DNA of 64,000 nt from Burkholderia sp. Ax-1724 (lineage in GTDB: Bacteria; Pseudomonadota; Gammaproteobacteria; Burkholderiales; Burkholderiaceae), in NCBI RefSeq assembly GCF_011752995.1, contig NZ_VWWL01000007.1, forward strand, positions 62,001 to 126,000, read 5' to 3'. Below are positions 28,386 to 36,855 of the stretch, piece after piece; position 1 is the first letter of the stretch; each line of letters opens with the position of its first letter. The translations under genes and the position numbers were made by a program. The notes under the pieces were generated by a model, which was given only the letters and a program-made list of their open reading frames with translations, was not told the origin of the DNA and did not search any database.

Positions 28386-29032
28386 ATCAGCAGCTCCGCG
28401 GGCGTCGGGTTGTAGGCGTTGCACGGATTGTTCAGCTGTGGGCAGTTGGAGATCAGCACGATGACGTCCATCTCCACGCGCAACTCGACGTACTTGCCCG
28501 GCGCGGAAATGCCGTCTTCGAACGTGAGCCCGCCCGTGGCCGTCACCGGCACGTTCATGAAGAAGTTGACGTTCGCGCCGAGGTCCCGCTTCGCGAGCCG
28601 CCCGTCGTGAGCGCAAGCGCGCAGGAAGTTGTCGCGGCAGCTGTGCATGTAGCGCTTCTCCAGCGCGTAGCGCACCGTGTTGCTCTCCTGCGCGCAGGCG
28701 CCGCCGAGCGTGTCATGACGGCCGCACGTGTCGGCGACGATCGTCAGCATCGGATTGCCGAGGTTCGAATACAGCACCGAGCCCGCCGTCAGATAGAGGC
28801 GCTTTTGCCGGCGCAACGTGCGTTGCGGGTCGAAGCGCTCGCGCGGATCGGCGAGGCGGTAGAACAGCGTGTCGACCGCCTGGTTGCCTTCGAGATCGAC
28901 GATGCGCAGCGTTTGCCCCGCCTTCAGCTCGTGCAGCCACGGCTCGCCCGCCGCGAGTGTCGCTCGGTAGGCCGCGTGGTCGGGATGTTTGTCGCTGACG
29001 GTCAGCGCGCCGTTCGTAAGCGTATGAGTCAT
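28376..29032 (-). CDS. DUF1989 protein, urea amidolyase-associated type 2 (carboxyguanidine deiminase subunit)
   Basis: This 218-residue protein belongs to the DUF1989 family. It has the conserved blocks [13 protein letters not shown] near residues 45-60, [10 protein letters not shown] near 72-81, [24 protein letters not shown] near 99-122, and a late NVNFFMNVP. Cysteines and histidines in TCGRHD are likely metal or catalytic residues. In guanidine-assimilating bacteria the paired DUF1989 proteins form a heteromeric carboxyguanidine deiminase making allophanate. Its gene is 15 bases downstream of the second DUF1989 gene, consistent with a complex. Confidence 0.82.
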   Translation of the reverse strand: MTHTLTNGALTVSDKHPDHAAYRATLAAGEPWLHELKAGQTLRIVDLEGNQAVDTLFYRLADPRERFDPQRTLRRQKRLYLTAGSVLYSNLGNPMLTIVADTCGRHDTLGGACAQESNTVRYALEKRYMHSCRDNFLRACAHDGRLAKRDLGANVNFFMNVPVTATGGLTFEDGISAPGKYVELRVEMDVIVLISNCPQLNNPCNAYNPTPAELLIWN

Positions 29033-29047
29033 GTGCCGGGTCTCCGC

Positions 29048-29764
29048 TCAAAGAAAGAAGCGTTCGGTGTTGATAAAGCCGCGTACGTTTTCCTCGCAGG
29101 CGCTGCGGCAGATTTCGGCGACCTCGGGGGACGCGTCGCGCAATGCGAGCTTCACGGGCCTGGGCGCGTACTCGCGGTTCGGGTCGAGCGGATGCTGGAT
29201 CGCGGTGAGCACGACGAGCGTATGCATCGGCGCGTACAGCTCGACGTAGTCGCCGGCCTTCGAGTTGCCGGGCACGAATTCGAGTGCGCCGTCGTCAGCG
29301 ACATCGACGCGGCTGAAGAGGTTGAGCGTCATCAGCAGGTCCTCGATGCCGAGGCCCCACTTGCCCATTTCGACGAGCAGGTTGTCGGTGCCGTTGCGAT
29401 AGAACGCGTTGCGCAGTTCCTCGTAGCGGCCTGCGCCGTATCGTTCGAGAACCTCGGCGGCGTTCGATACGCCGCCGATGCTGTCGTGCCAGCCGCAGGT
29501 ATCCGCGACGATCGCCGCGAGCACGCGGCCCATGTCGGAGTAGAGGCAGTGCCCGGCCGTGAGCTTCGCCGTGTGCTGGCACTTCAGCGAATCGGGCAGA
29601 TTGAGCCGTTCGCTCTTTTCCGTCGCGTTGACCATCATCACGCTGACGTTTGCGCCGCCGCGCAGATCGGTCACGCGCAGCGACTGCCCGCGCTTCACGA
29701 CGAGCGACGTGTGAGCGCCGCCGGGGACGGTTTCTTCGAGCAGCAATGTCGTACCTGGATTCAT
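29048..29764 (-). CDS. DUF1989 protein, urea amidolyase-associated type 1 (carboxyguanidine deiminase subunit)
   Basis: This 238-residue paralogue of the downstream protein shares the architecture DLRGGANVSVMMVN (about 33-46), ADTCGWHDSIGG (about 87-98) and a long middle region ending LFSRVDVADDGALEF. The two subunits are clearly diverged, so they are likely non-identical partners, not a recent duplication. It begins 13 bases after the ABC ATPase stop. The expected reaction is removal of ammonia from carboxyguanidine to give allophanate. Confidence 0.82.
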   Translation of the reverse strand: MNPGTTLLLEETVPGGAHTSLVVKRGQSLRVTDLRGGANVSVMMVNATEKSERLNLPDSLKCQHTAKLTAGHCLYSDMGRVLAAIVADTCGWHDSIGGVSNAAEVLERYGAGRYEELRNAFYRNGTDNLLVEMGKWGLGIEDLLMTLNLFSRVDVADDGALEFVPGNSKAGDYVELYAPMHTLVVLTAIQHPLDPNREYAPRPVKLALRDASPEVAEICRSACEENVRGFINTERFFL

Positions 29765-29777
29765 AACGGAGTGTCCT

Positions 29778-30569
29778 TCAGTCGGAGACCAGCTCGATGC
29801 CGGAGGCGCCTCGCACGGCCGCCTCGGCGAGATGCACGGCCGACGCGCTGGCGCGGCTGCGGTCGAGCGGAATGTTGTAGGTGATGCGCGCGCCGTAGGC
29901 GCCGGGCGCCTGCGGATCGACGCGCACCTTGTCGAAAACCAGCACGCGGCTGCCCAGCGTGAAGCCTTCCTTGAGGTCGTGTGTGACCATGAAGATCGTG
30001 GGCTTCGATTCGCGCCACAGGTCGGAGAGCAGTACGTGCATGTCCTTGCGGATGCCGGGGTCGAGCGCGCCGAACGGTTCGTCGAGCAGCAGCACGCGCG
30101 GCTTCGTGATCAGCGCCTGCGCGATGGCGAGACGTTGCTGCATGCCGCCCGAGAGTTGCTGCGGAAACTTGTCGAGCGCCGCGCCGAGGCCCACGCGTTC
30201 GAGCATCGCCGCCGCCTCGTCGCGCGCCGCGCGCCGGCGGGAGCCGAACAGCCGGCCGGTGAGCTGCGCGTGCGGAAGTTCGAGCGCCAGCATCACGTTG
30301 CGCAGCACGCTCAGGTGGTCGAACACCGAGTAGCGTTGAAACACGACGCCGCGATGCCGGTCGGGCTCGGCCGGCAGCGGCTTGCCGTCGAGCAGGATCG
30401 TGCCGCGCGTCGCGCGTTCCTGACCGAGCAGCAGCCGCAGAAACGTCGACTTGCCGCAGCCGGACGCGCCGACCATCGAACAGAACTCGCCTTCCTTGAC
30501 GGTCAGATTCAGACGCTCCAGCACGACCTGGTCGCCGTACTCTTTCCAGACGTTGCGGACTTCGATCAT
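29778..30569 (-). CDS. ABC transporter ATPase (guanidine operon)
   Basis: This 263-residue nucleotide-binding protein of the nitrate/taurine (SsuB/TauB) group has Walker A GASGCGKST at 34-42, signature LSGGMQQRL, Walker B VLLLDEPFGALD and the switch histidine in VTHDLKEGF. It powers import through the permease encoded just upstream, with a four-base ATGA overlap. The C-terminal 45 residues (after FDKVRVDPQ) are longer than usual and shared by the guanidine-operon variant. The start at 30569 is unambiguous although the frame stays open upstream. Confidence 0.9.
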   Translation of the reverse strand: MIEVRNVWKEYGDQVVLERLNLTVKEGEFCSMVGASGCGKSTFLRLLLGQERATRGTILLDGKPLPAEPDRHRGVVFQRYSVFDHLSVLRNVMLALELPHAQLTGRLFGSRRRAARDEAAAMLERVGLGAALDKFPQQLSGGMQQRLAIAQALITKPRVLLLDEPFGALDPGIRKDMHVLLSDLWRESKPTIFMVTHDLKEGFTLGSRVLVFDKVRVDPQAPGAYGARITYNIPLDRSRASASAVHLAEAAVRGASGIELVSD

Positions 30570-31378
30570 CGCGCGCCTCCGTACCACGGGAAGCACCATT
30601 GCGTGAGCCGGCGCAGCAGTTCGTCGGTGAGCCAGGCGAGCAGCGTGATCCACGCGACGTACGGCAGGATCAGGTCCATCGCCAGATAGCGGCGCACGAG
30701 GAAGATGCGGTAGCCGAGGCCGTCGGTCGACGCGATCGCTTCGGCGGCGATCAGAAAGAGCCACGCCGCGCCGAGCGACAGACGCGTCGCCACCAGCAGG
30801 CGCGGCAGCAATTGCGGCAGCACCAGACGCAGAATCACGGTCCAGCTCGTGGCTCCCAGCGTTTGAGCCTTGACCCACAGCTCGACCGGAATCTCGCGGG
30901 CGCGGGCATGCAGGTCGCGAATGATGACCGGCGTGATGCCGACCACGATCAGCACGACCTTCGACAACTCGTCGAGTCCGAACACGATGAACAGGATCGG
31001 CAGCACCGCGAGCGGCGGCACCATCGAGACGACGGTGATGAATGGCGAGAGCGTCGCGCCGACGAGCGGAAACGAGCCGGTCGCGATGGCGGCGACGAGC
31101 GCGATCACGGCACTCACGGCGAGGCCGATGCCGAGCCGCCGCAGGCTCGACAGCGTGTCGGCCCACAGCAGGTATTCGCCGGTGCGTTTGTCCTCGGTGA
31201 AGGCGGCCGATTTCACCGCATCGCTCATTTGCGTCGCGCTTGGCAGCAGCTTGTCATCGGGATTGAGCGAGAGCCGCATCGAGGAGCCGGTGAAGTAGAC
31301 CGCGAACAGCACGGCGAACGGCAGCAGGAGCAGCATCAAGCCGCCGATCCGGCTCGGATGTCGATTGATGAGTCGCAT
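30566..31378 (-). CDS. ABC transporter permease (guanidine operon)
   Basis: This 270-residue inner-membrane protein has about six helices and the EAA-type coupling loop (AQTLGATSWTVILRLVLPQLLPRL). It is of the SsuC/TauC class. The start MRLINRHPSRIGG at 31378 is chosen because the frame upstream only translates the 13-bp repeats. A 178-bp gap with that repeat array separates it from the substrate-binding protein gene. With the other two proteins it forms an importer, most likely for guanidine or a related guanidino/urea compound. Confidence 0.88.
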   Translation of the reverse strand: MRLINRHPSRIGGLMLLLLPFAVLFAVYFTGSSMRLSLNPDDKLLPSATQMSDAVKSAAFTEDKRTGEYLLWADTLSSLRRLGIGLAVSAVIALVAAIATGSFPLVGATLSPFITVVSMVPPLAVLPILFIVFGLDELSKVVLIVVGITPVIIRDLHARAREIPVELWVKAQTLGATSWTVILRLVLPQLLPRLLVATRLSLGAAWLFLIAAEAIASTDGLGYRIFLVRRYLAMDLILPYVAWITLLAWLTDELLRRLTQWCFPWYGGAR

Positions 31379-31414
31379 GGTGAACGCCTGGTGGAGTGAC
31401 TGGAGTGGGAGCCT

Positions 31415-31518
31415 GGGATAGGTGCCTCGGATAGGAACCTCGGATAGGAACCTCGGATAGGAACCTCGGATAGGAACCTCGGATAGGAACCTCGGATAGG
31501 AACCTCGGATAGGAACCT
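31415..31518. repeat. 13-bp tandem repeat array between ABC genes
   Basis: Seven perfect copies of the 13-bp unit CGGATAGGAACCT run from 31428 to 31518, preceded by one copy with three mismatches (31415-31427) and followed by a decayed copy (TCTGATAAGGAACCC). On the transcribed strand the unit reads AGGTTCCTATCCG. It is noncoding, lying between the binding-protein stop at 31557 and the permease start at 31378. Confidence 0.95.
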
Positions 31519-31556
31519 GAAGCGGGAGCTCTGATAAGGAACCCTGAACGCCCCTC

Positions 31557-32627
31557 TCAGAGCTTGCCCGCCGCCGCCATCGCAACGTAGGTCGGATCGA
31601 AGCGCAGCTTGACGTTGTTCCGGTTGCCGACGACGACGCCCTTGTCGAACGCCATGCCGACCGCATCCGCGCTCTTCGCGTCCTGTCCGAGCAGGCCATG
31701 ATCGAACGAGAACTGCGCGACGCGCGTCATGATCTTCGGCATGTCGGGGTTCGTGACGAAGGCGAGCGCGGCTTGCGGCGAATAGAAGAGGGCGGTCGTC
31801 GACAACTGGCCCTTGAAGTTGGCGAGATCGGTGCCCGAGGCCTTGGCCATCGAGGTCAGCGCCGAGGTGCTGGCCGCGGAGTCGGTGTGCATCAGCGCGA
31901 CCATTTCGAACCAGGCGCCGGTCAGCGCCTTGCCGAGCGCGGGGTTCTCCTGCAGCGTCTTCGTGTTGACGACCATCATGTCCATTATTTCGCCGGGAAC
32001 CTTGCTGGAGTCGAAGACTTCGCTGACGTTCGGCTGTGCCTTCAGATCGGCGAGCATCGGGTTCCAGGTGACCGTGTTGCGAACCGAAGGGGTTGCGAAG
32101 GCGCCGGAGATATCGGCGTCCGACGTGTTCACGACCTTGAGGTCGCGCTCGCTCATATGCGCGCTTTCGAGCGCGCGCGCGAGCAGGTAATGAGAAACGG
32201 AGAACTGCACGAGGTTGACCTGCTGTCCCTTCAGGTCGGCGATCTGTTTGCCCTTGCCCTTCATCAGCACGCCGTCGTTGCCGTTCGAATAGTCGCTGAC
32301 GATCAGGGCCGTCGAATCCACGCCGCCGGCCGCGGGAATCGTCAGCGCGTCCATGTTGGTCATCGCGCAGCCGTCGAACTTGCCGGCCGTGTACTGATTG
32401 ATGGATTCGACGTAGTCGTTCAGCTGCACGACGTCGACATTGATGCCGTATTTTTTGGCCCATCTGGACACGATGCCCTGGGTTTTCGCCTGGCCCCACG
32501 GCATCCAGCCGGCGTAGATGGTCCAGCAGACCTTGAAGTCGTTGCGGCCCGCGGCGAACGCGGAACCGGAGGCGAGTGTGGCGAGGGAGACGGCGGCAAT
32601 GCCAAGACAGCGCACGAGCTTGAACAT
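31557..32627 (-). CDS. ABC transporter substrate-binding protein (guanidine operon)
   Basis: This 356-residue exported protein has a standard signal peptide (FKLVRCLGIAAVSLATLASGSAFA) and is an SsuA/TauA-like periplasmic binding protein. The segment VCWTIYAGWMPWGQA near the mature start and MTNMDAL near residue 90 match the group annotated as putative urea ABC transporter binding proteins found in guanidine operons. Start 32627 has a GAGG site seven bases upstream. An in-frame ATG 17 codons earlier lies directly behind the riboswitch. It is the first gene of the operon. Confidence 0.87.
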   Translation of the reverse strand: MFKLVRCLGIAAVSLATLASGSAFAAGRNDFKVCWTIYAGWMPWGQAKTQGIVSRWAKKYGINVDVVQLNDYVESINQYTAGKFDGCAMTNMDALTIPAAGGVDSTALIVSDYSNGNDGVLMKGKGKQIADLKGQQVNLVQFSVSHYLLARALESAHMSERDLKVVNTSDADISGAFATPSVRNTVTWNPMLADLKAQPNVSEVFDSSKVPGEIMDMMVVNTKTLQENPALGKALTGAWFEMVALMHTDSAASTSALTSMAKASGTDLANFKGQLSTTALFYSPQAALAFVTNPDMPKIMTRVAQFSFDHGLLGQDAKSADAVGMAFDKGVVVGNRNNVKLRFDPTYVAMAAAGKL

Positions 32628-32683
32628 GGGTTGACCTCGGATGGGACGGTTAGCGACGGCAGGGAGCAGCGCAAACATCGCGT

Positions 32684-32787
32684 TCTCTCCCGGGCTTTTG
32701 TCCCGCCGTGTAACCTCGCCTGAGGTCGACAGCTCTCGGACCAGCACCTGCGCGAAGCAGGCCGGAACCCTAGCCGTCCATTGCCAG
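32684..32787 (-). ncRNA. guanidine-I riboswitch (ykkC RNA)
   Basis: On the minus strand the conserved elements of the ykkC/guanidine-I aptamer occur in order and spacing: GGCTAGGGTTCCGG (about 32782-32762), GCTGGTCCGAGAG, ACACGGCGGGACAAAAGCCCGGGAGAG ending near 32684 (quoted here in pieces: ACACGGCGGGA, CAAAAGCCC, GGGAGAG). Between them are two variable helices. The RNA binds free guanidinium and switches downstream genes on. No T-tailed terminator follows, so control may be at translation. It precedes the ABC-carboxylase-deiminase-hydrolase operon. Confidence 0.93.
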
Positions 32788-33238
32788 ATTGTTTGTCGAA
32801 CCGGAGGTTGCGCCGGCTCCTTGCGCGCTCTTTAAAGCGGGAAGCGTGCCAGGGGCGATGTCGCGGCTGAGTCGAGGACCTGGTGCGGCGAAGGCGGCGC
32901 TTTTGCCCTGGGGCGGGGACGGCGTGCACTGATGTGCGTCAGCGCGTGCACTTGATTCGGGCGGTGGGGGAGTGGCAAGTCGCCGGGGTGATGACTCGGC
33001 TTTGCGCCGTCCACTGCATGATTCTCAAGCGAAACGGCACGTCACCGGCGCCCGTTCAAGGGCGTCGGTGAACAACGAGATAGCGGTGATTTGAGTTTGA
33101 GCGTGCGGTCGCGCTATGCGTTGCGGCTTCGTGAAGCCTGTGCCATTTTTCGCGGTCGTCGTGTCTCAAGGGTGCGCTACGCCGGGCGTGGGCGCTTGCC
33201 TTTGACCCGGCGGAAGGCGAAGAGAGCGGCGAGCCGCG
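32788..33238. other. intergenic region upstream of the riboswitch
   Basis: These 451 bases hold no convincing gene. The promoter of the guanidine operon must lie in the part next to 32790; I see no strong sigma-70 or sigma-54 consensus. The right part reaches the end of the type VI immunity gene. Confidence 0.4.
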
Positions 33239-34321
33239 TCAAAGCGGATTCGGCAGTGTGTTGGAAGGCGCGAGGGGCGGCGTGTCGAGCAGCGCGGCTT
33301 TCGCGGCGAGCAGGCCGTTTTCGTCTGTTTCGAAACGGCGCAGCCAGGCGGCGGTGGATTGGCGCGTGTTGTAGACCGGTGCCCCCGCGTTGACGGTGCC
33401 GCGTTGAAGAACATCCATCTCCTGAGCTCGTATTGCGCGCAGCGCATGGTCGAGGACCACGTAGGCGGGGGGCGGAACTGGAGGTTTGTCCTCGCTGTCC
33501 GAGATGCCTGATTCGGGCAGAACACCAGCGCGAATGGCGATTCCTGCACCGTAATCACCGATCGAGAACCAGCTCGGCGGTAACTCGGAGCGCAACGCCG
33601 CGACTCCGCCGGTCTCCGCGAGCATCGGCTTGCTGATTGCGGTCAGCCAGTTGACGGTTTTGATTTTCCCTTTCAGGTCGCGGACGGAGTTGAACTCCGG
33701 CCTGCCCACGTCGAGGCCTGGCATGAGTTGCGAAATCCAATATTCTGTTGGCTCGTTCGGCTCGGCTTCGGTGGGCGACAGATTGACCGCGCATCCTGCC
33801 TGGCCATGGACCGCGCTCACGCGCGTGGCCGCGTCGAAGAACAGCTTGGCGAAGGCGTCCGGGTTCTCCTGAACCGCGACGATTGGCCAGGAGAACGCCA
33901 GGGAGTTGAGCCCTCGTGTGCCCATCTTCTCTTGCCATTGGCGCAGGCCGGTGATCTCGAACTCGAACAGGCTCGCGTCCGACGCGCGCTCTCCGCCGAC
34001 GTAGCAGAAGTCGAAGCGATCTTCCGGGCCGAGACTCGCGGCGATAGCTCTCATGGGCTTGGCCTTGGCGAACGTTTGCGCGGTCTTCCCGTTATGCCAC
34101 AGGAACGTCAGCTTGCAGCCCGGTGACGCGCAATAGTCTTCGAAGCAATCGACGAGCGCCTCGCGGACGGCAGTGTCGAACGCTCGCTCGAAGTAAAGCG
34201 AAGCGCGGACGACGACTGCGGCGCCAATGCCCTCGTGGGCGTAGCGAGGCTCCAACAGCGCGTTTTGCACCAGCGCCTTGCCCTGGTTGGCTTTGGCCCA
34301 ATCGAGAAAGTTCTTGTCCAT
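33239..34321 (-). CDS. type VI immunity protein, DUF3396 family
   Basis: This 360-residue protein has the DUF3396 pattern: W/F-x-E-F-E-I-T-G-L near residue 125, GLNSLAFSWPIV near 137-149, and WLTAIS near 225. Members are immunity proteins of type VI effectors. It lies 26 bases downstream of a VRR-NUC nuclease toxin and should neutralise it in the cytoplasm. No signal peptide is visible, which fits protection against a DNA-attacking toxin. Confidence 0.75.
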   Translation of the reverse strand: MDKNFLDWAKANQGKALVQNALLEPRYAHEGIGAAVVVRASLYFERAFDTAVREALVDCFEDYCASPGCKLTFLWHNGKTAQTFAKAKPMRAIAASLGPEDRFDFCYVGGERASDASLFEFEITGLRQWQEKMGTRGLNSLAFSWPIVAVQENPDAFAKLFFDAATRVSAVHGQAGCAVNLSPTEAEPNEPTEYWISQLMPGLDVGRPEFNSVRDLKGKIKTVNWLTAISKPMLAETGGVAALRSELPPSWFSIGDYGAGIAIRAGVLPESGISDSEDKPPVPPPAYVVLDHALRAIRAQEMDVLQRGTVNAGAPVYNTRQSTAAWLRRFETDENGLLAAKAALLDTPPLAPSNTLPNPL

Positions 34322-34347
34322 GGTCGTTCGATGCCGGCAAATCTGAA

Positions 34348-35082
34348 TTATGGAACGGGAATTGGTGTGGGCGGCATTGGCAATCCGCCCATGCCCGGTA
34401 GCGACGAGGGGCCTTGCCCCATCATCTGGCGCAACGAACGGCCGAGCCCGGAAAGCGCTTCGGAGAGCGCACGAACGGGACTTTCGCCGTTGTCGTCCCC
34501 CGAGCAGTCGCAGTCTCCCGGCCCCATCGTCGCGACCTTGCTGGGGGAGCCGGCGATCCGCGCGTAGTCGTCGTCCTGTTCGGGATCTTTGGTTTGCGGC
34601 GGAAACTTGATCTCTATCACGCCCTTAATGTTGTCTTGGGTCGGCGGGAGCGAGCCGTCCTTGACGATAACGATGTCTGGTCGGCGCACGGTGTTGGAGC
34701 CAGTGGGATACGCGTCCAGGCCCCCCGGCCAGTATTTGGCGATCCAGCCCGGCAGGTAGGGGTGTGCCTCGGTCGGTGACGCTGAGCGCATGATTGGCGC
34801 GGGTGGCGTCTGCGTCATGTCGTAGTTCACCTCGGATTTGTAGGGGCTCTGCCAGTCCATCGATCGGTCAACGTCGCGCAGGTTCCGCGACACGCACTGC
34901 TGCCTGAGGCTTTGCCCGGTGGACCCGGTGTCCGGCTCGCGACTGCACACGCAAATGGCTTTGCAGATGACCTTTTTGTCGATCGGGTCGGGAAACGCCG
35001 GCCGCAGTTGAACCGGCGTCGTTTGGCCGCCGCTCGTCAAGCCTCCAGCTCCAGAGCCGGTCCCGTAGCCGGGGCCGCTCAT
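34348..35082 (-). CDS. VRR-NUC nuclease toxin, probable type VI effector
   Basis: This 244-residue protein carries a C-terminal-half VRR-NUC (PD-(D/E)xK) nuclease core: RRPDIVIVKDG near 133-143 with Asp136, and GVIEIKFP with Glu157 and Lys159. The N-terminal 90 residues are Gly/Pro/Cys-rich and may contact the PAAR tip. The tail is Pro/Gly-rich. Its start overlaps the stop of the PAAR gene by four bases (ATGA), and the downstream gene is a DUF3396 immunity protein, so the trio reads as tip, toxin, antidote. Confidence 0.78.
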   Translation of the reverse strand: MSGPGYGTGSGAGGLTSGGQTTPVQLRPAFPDPIDKKVICKAICVCSREPDTGSTGQSLRQQCVSRNLRDVDRSMDWQSPYKSEVNYDMTQTPPAPIMRSASPTEAHPYLPGWIAKYWPGGLDAYPTGSNTVRRPDIVIVKDGSLPPTQDNIKGVIEIKFPPQTKDPEQDDDYARIAGSPSKVATMGPGDCDCSGDDNGESPVRALSEALSGLGRSLRQMMGQGPSSLPGMGGLPMPPTPIPVP

Positions 35083-35570
35083 GCACCATCCTCAACGCCT
35101 GCTGACTGCGTCGACTCCGACGAGAACCGTAGCGACGCGGGGGCGTCGGCTTCGTGCCATTGCGTGTATCCGCTTGCGTCGGTCTGTCCGGAAAGAGTTT
35201 GGCCGTCGGTGGTGTGAAGTGTGTAGGGGTGGTTGGCGATTGGCTTGCCGGTCGTTTCGTCCAGCACCTGGAACCGGCCTCGATACGGCCCGGCTCCGTC
35301 GCCTGTTGCCTCGTGGTTGGCGATTGCTCCCGCTTGGCCGCTCGCCCCGCTGGTGGGCTGAGCCGTCGCGACCGATTGGGACGCGATCAGCGTGGCGCCG
35401 CAAGCCGTTTTGTCGCCTTCAAAGGCCGGCGGCTTTCCATGCATGGTCATCCCGCGCGGCAGGATTTGGACGATCGGGTAGACGCCCCCGCACTTGGGGC
35501 ACGAGACCATGTCTCCCAAACGGGCGACGGATTTGCTTTCGACCTGGCTGTTAGGCGAACACTCTGCCAC
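35079..35570 (-). CDS. PAAR-domain type VI spike tip protein
   Basis: This 163-residue protein has a PAAR-like domain: ARLGDMVSCPKCGGVYPIVQ near 16-35, then GKPPAFEGDKTACGATLIAS near 45-64. PAAR proteins cap the VgrG spike and recruit toxins. A C-terminal beta domain with YRGRFQVLDETTGKPIANHPY resembles the DUF4150-type extension that holds cargo. The GTG at 35570 lacks a clear ribosome-binding site, so the true start could be later. No vgrG or T6SS structural gene is nearby, so this is an orphan cargo set. Confidence 0.78.
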   Translation of the reverse strand: MAECSPNSQVESKSVARLGDMVSCPKCGGVYPIVQILPRGMTMHGKPPAFEGDKTACGATLIASQSVATAQPTSGASGQAGAIANHEATGDGAGPYRGRFQVLDETTGKPIANHPYTLHTTDGQTLSGQTDASGYTQWHEADAPASLRFSSESTQSAGVEDGA

Positions 35571-35643
35571 CGTGATCTGTCGTATCGCCTTCGCGAATAA
35601 AAGCGCTCATTGCAAGCTGACGAAGTTTCGGTAGGGCTTCACT

Positions 35644-35787
35644 TTAACCGCTTCGTATGATGATATCGAAGCGGTCGGCTGAAAACGAAGAGATTGAAGC
35701 GGAGACATGCGTCAATTCTTCGGCCAGCGCGTTGCGCGCCTCGGTAGCCAGCGTACCGGTCGGGTAATGAACATGGATCAGAGGCAC
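35644..35787 (-). pseudogene. truncated 4-oxalocrotonate tautomerase-like gene
   Basis: Starting at a GTG, the peptide VPLIHVHYPTGTLATEARNA has the start of a tautomerase: in intact enzymes the Pro after the initiator Met is the catalytic base. Similarity fades after about 27 residues (AEELTHVS) and the frame ends at 47 residues, shorter than the 60 or more of the family. I read it as a decayed copy. Confidence 0.45.
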
Positions 35788-35933
35788 GGCGGTCCGCTCC
35801 TTCGATAGAAACAGGTCGTAACAACATAAGCGTGTAAGCCGGCCTTGGGACAAAGACGTCGGCCAGATGCGGCGCATCCGCCAATTTATAAAGCTCGCTG
35901 TTGATGAAACTCGTAGGTGTCCGGCATTCTGGC

Positions 35934-36689
35934 TCAGATGCCTTGACCGCCCGACACTTCGATGCGCTGTGCGTTGACCCAGCGGTTGTCCTCGGACAAG
36001 AGGCTGGCGATCATCGGCCCGATGTCGTCAGGCACACCGACGCGACCCAAAGCCGTCATGTCCGCGAAGAACTTGTTGAATTCCGGGGTATCACGCACGG
36101 CGCCGTTGAAGAAATCAGTCTCGATCGCGCCCGGCGCCACCGCATTGACCGAGATTTTGCGGCGACCCAGTTCCTTGGCCATATATACGGTCAGTACCTC
36201 AATTGCACCCTTGACCGAGGCATAAGCCGACCAGCCTTCGGCAGACACTCGGGTCAGACCAGTGGACAGGTTCACAATGCGCCCCCCGTCAGCGAGCAGG
36301 GGCAGCAGCTTCTGCGTGAGGAAGAACACGCCCTTGAAGTGCACATTGACCAGTTTGTCGAACGCGTCCTCGCTCATCTCGGCAATCGGCGCCACGTCGC
36401 CATGTCCGGCGTTGTTGACGAGATGGTCGAAGCTGTCGCGCTGCCAGGTCTGGTGCAACGCGGTCCTCAGCCGTTCTGCGAAGGCCGCGAAAGTGGTGGC
36501 GTCGTCGGCGTCCAGTTGAAGGGCTACCGCCTTGCGACCGAGCTTCTCGATCTCGGCGACCACGGCCTTGGCTTCTGCTTCGCGACTGTGATAGGTAATG
36601 ATGACGTCGCCGCCCCGACTGGCGATGGCCAGGGCGGTATTGCGGCCGAGGCCGCGGCTGGAACCCGTGACGACAGAAATCCTGCTCAT
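35934..36689 (-). CDS. short-chain dehydrogenase/reductase (SDR)
   Basis: This 251-residue classical SDR has the cofactor loop TGSSRGLG at 8-15, NNAG near 92-95, and the catalytic Ser142, Tyr156 and Lys160 (YASVK). It uses NAD(P)H on an unknown carbonyl substrate. The start at 36689 has a strong AAGGAG site. The open frame upstream overlaps the divergent AraC gene and is not real coding. The divergent AraC-family activator (start 36856) likely controls it. Confidence 0.88.
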   Translation of the reverse strand: MSRISVVTGSSRGLGRNTALAIASRGGDVIITYHSREAEAKAVVAEIEKLGRKAVALQLDADDATTFAAFAERLRTALHQTWQRDSFDHLVNNAGHGDVAPIAEMSEDAFDKLVNVHFKGVFFLTQKLLPLLADGGRIVNLSTGLTRVSAEGWSAYASVKGAIEVLTVYMAKELGRRKISVNAVAPGAIETDFFNGAVRDTPEFNKFFADMTALGRVGVPDDIGPMIASLLSEDNRWVNAQRIEVSGGQGI

Positions 36690-36855
36690 GAACGACTCCT
36701 TGGTAACGTGTAAGAAGGCGTTCATTTTGTCGCGCGGAACGTGGATTACCTTTGCCTGAATCGCCGAGTTCTTGGCCTTTTCCTCCGAAGGTGGATTTCG
36801 CGCCGCCTGAAACGCGCTAGGATGCCGAGGTAAAAAACGCTCGTAGCACGACGAT

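Noticed and set aside
31415..31518. CRISPR-like array
   Set aside because: The 13-bp units are contiguous with no spacers, so this is a simple tandem repeat.
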